Shown in pieces: positions 7,232 through 8,769 of a stretch of 8,769 nt of DNA. The notes beneath the pieces were generated by a model, which worked only from the letters and a program-made list of their open reading frames with translations, searched no databases and was not told the DNA's origin. Origin of the DNA: an uncultured Eubacteriales bacterium (lineage in GTDB: Bacteria > Bacillota > Clostridia > Monoglobales > Monoglobaceae); contig CAJKNM010000068.1 of the NCBI GenBank assembly GCA_905201285.1, forward strand, positions 1 through 8,769. Direction: 5' to 3'. Position 1 is the stretch's first letter. Each line of letters opens with the position of its first letter. The position numbers and the translations under genes were made by a program.

Positions 7232-7253
7232 ATTCGCGGCCGCGCCGCCGAAT
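7232..7253. terminator. GC-rich hairpin downstream of the transaldolase, possible operon terminator
   Basis: ATTCGCGGC (7232-7240) pairs with GCCG-C-CGAAT (7244-7253) with one bulged C and a CGC loop. It includes the octamer GCGGCCGC at 7236-7243. It lies 30 bases after the transaldolase stop, in an AT-rich surround. No T-run follows on the plus strand, so a terminator role is only tentative. Confidence 0.35.
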
Positions 7254-7275
7254 CAAAAAGGGCATATGGACATAA

Positions 7276-7306
7276 AAACGCTGCAGCCGTTACGGTTACA
7301 GCGTTT
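7276..7306 (-). terminator. Rho-independent terminator for the minus strand
   Basis: AAACGCTG (7276-7283) pairs with CAGCGTTT (7299-7306), and the stem continues inward past one C-A mismatch through A-T, G-T and CCG/CGG to a TTA loop. On the minus strand the stem ends in GCAGCG followed by a five-T run, the classic intrinsic form. It lies about 230 bases beyond the stop of the truncated AraC gene and would have ended that gene's transcript. On the plus strand it may also catch read-through from the transaldolase operon. Confidence 0.65.
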
Positions 7307-7533
7307 CCATTTAATAAATAAGCGTCGGATACAGCTCTGACCATAGGCTTGGTATGACAATTTTTGCCTTATAAAACTGAAGCAAGGTGAAAACAGTATA
7401 AGCTTAAAGCTGCTTAAAAGAGGAGAAGTATTCAGATTTTCGATAGGCTTCAGACGGTATACAGGCGAGCATTGGCACAGAAGCAAATGGTGTACCGATT
7501 TAAAGTATATAAGAAAAAGTATATGAATATTCA

Positions 7534-7977
7534 TTATTGCAGCAAGCGATATTCGGCAGGCGTCATTCCTGTGTATTTTTTGAATAAATGCGTGAAATAA
7601 CTGTGGCTTTCATATCCCGCACAGATTGATATTTCACCTATTGAATAACTTGTGTTTTTTAATAATTCTTTTGCCTTTTGGATTTTAACACGGTTAACAT
7701 ATTCAAAAGGACGGTAACCCGTATATTCTTTAAATATACGGCAAAAATGTTCTTTTGATATATTAAACTCATCGGCTATATCGGATAAATTTATATTATT
7801 GTTTTCGCTTAAGTAATGCATCGCCCGAGTCATCATATGTGCTCTGTTTTGAGACTTCTTTTTGGGATTTGAAAGCTGTTCCGTAAGTGAAAGAAGAAAT
7901 GAATACAAGGCGATGCTGCTTTCTTTATATAAATCGGGATTTTGTCTGAGACTGTATAATTTACGGTAGTGTGCCAT
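7534..7977 (-). CDS. AraC family DNA-binding protein, 5'-truncated by an IS end (probable pseudogene)
   Basis: These 147 residues contain a complete AraC DNA-binding domain: first helix-turn-helix around INLSDIADEFNISKEHF, second around YSIGEISICAGYESHSYF, ending TGMTPAEYRLLQ. Family members with a sensor domain usually run about 270-290 residues, so the N-terminal cupin and roughly half the protein are missing. The only start, ATG at 7977-7975, lies inside the apparent terminal repeat of the neighbouring IS3 remnant (7970-7994) and has no spaced ribosome binding site. Native sequence seems to begin at about the fourth residue (YRKLYSLRQNP). In the same frame upstream a stop is met after ten codons. 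If expressed, it would be a free DNA-binding domain without ligand control; a dead gene is more likely. Confidence 0.8.
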   Translation of the reverse strand: MAHYRKLYSLRQNPDLYKESSIALYSFLLSLTEQLSNPKKKSQNRAHMMTRAMHYLSENNNINLSDIADEFNISKEHFCRIFKEYTGYRPFEYVNRVKIQKAKELLKNTSYSIGEISICAGYESHSYFTHLFKKYTGMTPAEYRLLQ

Positions 7978-7994
7978 CCCAGCAAAAATGGACA
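7970..7994. repeat. IS3-type terminal inverted repeat (single copy)
   Basis: This 25-base segment begins TGTGCCATCCC and ends ATGGACA. From memory it resembles the ends of IS3-group elements, which start with TG, carry a CCCAGCAA-like core and end the repeat with TGGACA. The exact outer boundary could be 7970 or 7972. No partner copy occurs in the window, so a target duplication cannot be tested. Confidence 0.6.
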
Positions 7995-8010
7995 GAAAAA
8001 AGCTTCAAAA

Positions 8011-8036
8011 AACGAAATGAATCGCAGTATTTCGTT
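8011..8036 (-). terminator. Weak intrinsic terminator inside the IS remnant
   Basis: AACGAAAT (8011-8018) and ATTTCGTT (8029-8036) form an 8-bp, AT-rich stem with a 10-base loop. On the minus strand the stem runs into six consecutive T residues. It would end the transposase transcript just before the IS terminus and shield the flanking AraC gene from read-through. Confidence 0.45.
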
Positions 8037-8070
8037 AATTTACTAAAACCGACCGCATTTATTCCACGGT

Positions 8071-8182
8071 TTGCTTGACAACGAGCCTCTGCCGGCATGA
8101 TGTACCGGCGAAAGAACGAAGTAGCCCAAGGACAATTCGCCCAGGCACAAGCCTATCATACCGGCTACTCATTGTCAAGCAA
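8071..8182 (-). other. Long imperfect inverted repeat / predicted three-way-junction RNA at the transposase stop codon
   Basis: Read on the minus strand, TTGCTTGACAATGAG (8182-8168) pairs with CTCGTTGTCAAGCAA (8085-8071), 15 bp with one G-U. After a TA/AGAGG internal loop, GCCGGTATGAT (8165-8155) pairs with ATCATGCCGGC (8101-8091), 11 bp with one G-U. Inside are two smaller helices: AGGC/GCCT with a TTGT loop (8154-8143) and GGCGAA/TTCGCC (8141-8136 with 8112-8107). The transposase TGA stop lies within the first strand. Both compensating G-U pairs favour RNA-level structure. No function is assigned. Confidence 0.6.
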
Positions 8183-8426
8183 CTTTCGCGGCATAAACGC
8201 TAATTAAGCGTTCATACGCGAGCGGCGAGAGCCAATTAAGTCCTGATTGAGGCCTGACCGGATTGTAATATGTCTCAATATACGAGAATATATCAGCCTG
8301 TGCTTCATCTCTGGTTTGGTAATGTTTGTGATGTACCAGCTCACACTTAAGACAGCTGAAAAAATTTTCGGCTACAGCGTTATCATATGGATCCCCCTTT
8401 CTTGACATACTTTGCGTAATATTGTA
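8175..8426 (-). pseudogene. IS3-family transposase OrfB, C-terminal fragment of the rve integrase core
   Basis: The readable fragment begins YNITQSMSRKGDPYDNA and continues through AENFFSCLKCELVHH, RDEAQADIFSYIETYYNP and a GLNWLSPLAYE end, the typical C-terminus of IS3-family OrfB. It holds the last Glu of the DDE triad (AEN) with the Lys seven residues on; both catalytic Asp residues are lost. A stop occurs just upstream of Tyr (8429-8427), where homology ends. An ATG at 8408 gives a 77-residue open frame, but this is an internal Met of the parent protein. About 84 residues remain of roughly 280. Confidence 0.88.
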
Positions 8427-8427
8427 T

Positions 8428-8583
8428 TATGCTTTGCCTGTTCTGGACTTGTATTCCGTAAGTGGTATACAGCCAAATGTTGATGTCATAAAAGAAATAT
8501 ATATGCCGGATGGGTTGCAACCGTCCGATAAAGGTGCAAGGCGAATAGCAGAGAAACTGTACGGCTTTCTTTCTGCAATGTAA
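8428..8583 (+). pseudogene. SGNH/GDSL hydrolase, C-terminal fragment with mutated catalytic His
   Basis: From about 8428 a plus-strand frame reads YALPVLDLYSVSGIQPN, then IYMPDGLQPSDKGARRIAEKLYGFL and stops at 8581-8583. This is the closing segment of a GDSL/SGNH lipase-esterase: the strand PVLDLY, then the block V motif DGLHPN near the C-terminus. The block V His, a member of the Ser-Asp-His triad, is Gln here (CAA at 8518-8520). The other three quarters of the gene, with the nucleophile Ser, are missing; the frame joins the IS3 remnant at about 8427 without a start. Such enzymes deacetylate sugars or polysaccharides in many Clostridia. This copy is certainly inactive. Confidence 0.8.
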
Positions 8584-8642
8584 AAAAAACAATGTGCAAA
8601 AATATGCCATTTGAATGACAAAAGGAGAGTGTGTGCAATGCA

Positions 8643-8673
8643 AAGGTGGTCGATAACTATAATTGACCACCTT
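8643..8673 (+). terminator. Rho-independent terminator downstream of the GDSL fragment
   Basis: AAGGTGGTC (8643-8651) pairs with GACCACCTT (8665-8673). The stem can grow by G-T, A-T and T-A to 12 bp with a 7-base loop, and ATTTTTAT follows on the plus strand. It lies 60 bases after the esterase stop and is probably that gene's original terminator, still intact. Confidence 0.75.
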
Positions 8674-8769
8674 ATTTTTATCTACACTGTTAAGGACACA
8701 TAATTTGATTGCCTATGAGTTAAATCAATGACTGTTAACTTATCGGACAATGTGTTAATACAATTTTTA

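Larger units (their letters stand above)
7202..7533. other. Non-coding interval between the operon and the truncated AraC gene
   Basis: About 330 bases with no supported gene. It holds a GC-rich hairpin (7232-7253) and a terminator for the minus strand (7276-7306). A plus-strand frame open from 7347 to 7526 (59 codons) has no start codon or ribosome binding site and no motif I recognise; it may be a gene relic or chance. The minus-strand frame over the same area runs straight through the terminator hairpin and is not credible. Confidence 0.6.
7970..8427 (-). mobile_element. IS3-family insertion sequence remnant (one end plus C-terminal part of OrfB)
   Basis: One terminus is visible at 7970-7994, and the C-terminal part of an IS3-type OrfB transposase runs toward it on the minus strand (8426 to 8175). 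The rest of OrfB, all of OrfA and the other terminal repeat are absent: at about 8427 the sequence switches to an unrelated esterase gene. About 460 bases remain, against roughly 1.2-1.5 kb for a complete member of the family. It cannot transpose by itself. The 180 bases between the transposase stop and the end are unusually long for the family and carry a structured element and a weak terminator. Confidence 0.75.

Noticed and set aside
7347..7526. Plus-strand open stretch of 59 codons containing RFSIGFRRYTGEHWHRSKW
   Set aside because: It looks faintly protein-like but has no start codon, no ribosome binding site and no family I can name; noted only as a possible relic.
7253..7534. Minus-strand open frame of 93 codons after the truncated AraC gene
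   Set aside because: It reads through the intrinsic terminator at 7276-7306, has low-complexity hydrophobic/cysteine-rich content and no recognisable domain.
8098..8208. Small plus-strand frame starting MMYRRKNEVAQG within the structured element
   Set aside because: No ribosome binding site, and it lies entirely across an inverted repeat and the 3' end of the transposase gene on the other strand.
8383..8670. Minus-strand frame of 95 codons extending from the transposase fragment to the terminator
   Set aside because: It is in a different frame from the transposase and is antisense to the esterase fragment, with no motifs.
8686..8738. Direct repeat ACTGTTAA (8686-8693 and 8731-8738) as a target duplication or IS end
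   Set aside because: Eight AT-rich bases without matching flanks or an element between them; not enough to support a mobile element.

Overview
The window looks like the chromosome of a low-to-mid GC Bacillota, most likely a gut or rumen Clostridia. The reasons are strong AGGAGG-type ribosome binding sites, consensus sigma-A promoters, short intergenic gaps with ATGA start/stop overlaps, two AraC regulators and a polysaccharide/sugar-catabolism gene set. No rRNA, tRNA or CRISPR array is visible.

Layout. (1) 1-1651, plus strand: the end of a sugar-catabolism operon, with a 5'-truncated sugar phosphate isomerase/epimerase (TIM barrel) followed by a Gfo/Idh/MocA dehydrogenase, closed by a perfect 13-bp hairpin at 1687-1717. 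(2) 1734-2549, minus strand: a full-length cupin-AraC regulator. It converges on the first operon and diverges from the second. (3) 2586-2636: two back-to-back sigma-A-like promoters whose -35 boxes overlap. (4) 2667-7201, plus strand: a tightly packed operon of a GH2 beta-mannosidase-like gene (broken by one in-frame TAA), a ROK sugar kinase, a GmhA-type SIS isomerase and a TalC-type transaldolase. (5) 7202-7533: no gene, two hairpins. (6) 7534-8583: a degraded zone. A 5'-truncated AraC gene abuts an IS3-type end, an IS3-family remnant carries only the C-terminal part of the transposase plus a strongly structured 112-nt element, and this is fused to the C-terminal end of an SGNH/GDSL esterase that has lost its catalytic His. 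(7) 8584-8769: a terminator hairpin and AT-rich DNA with nothing further recognised.

How the genes fit together. In the second operon the GH2 enzyme would release a manno-configured sugar, the ROK kinase would phosphorylate it, the SIS enzyme would convert the aldose phosphate to a ketose phosphate, and transaldolase would feed the product into the pentose-phosphate pool. The isomerase keeps all four metal ligands of phosphoheptose isomerase and the transaldolase has the Phe typical of true transaldolase. Sedoheptulose-7-phosphate is therefore a natural shared metabolite, which raises the hypothesis of a heptose or heptoside catabolic operon. Ordinary mannose use is the competing reading. The divergent AraC protein is the obvious candidate regulator. 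No transporter lies in the window.
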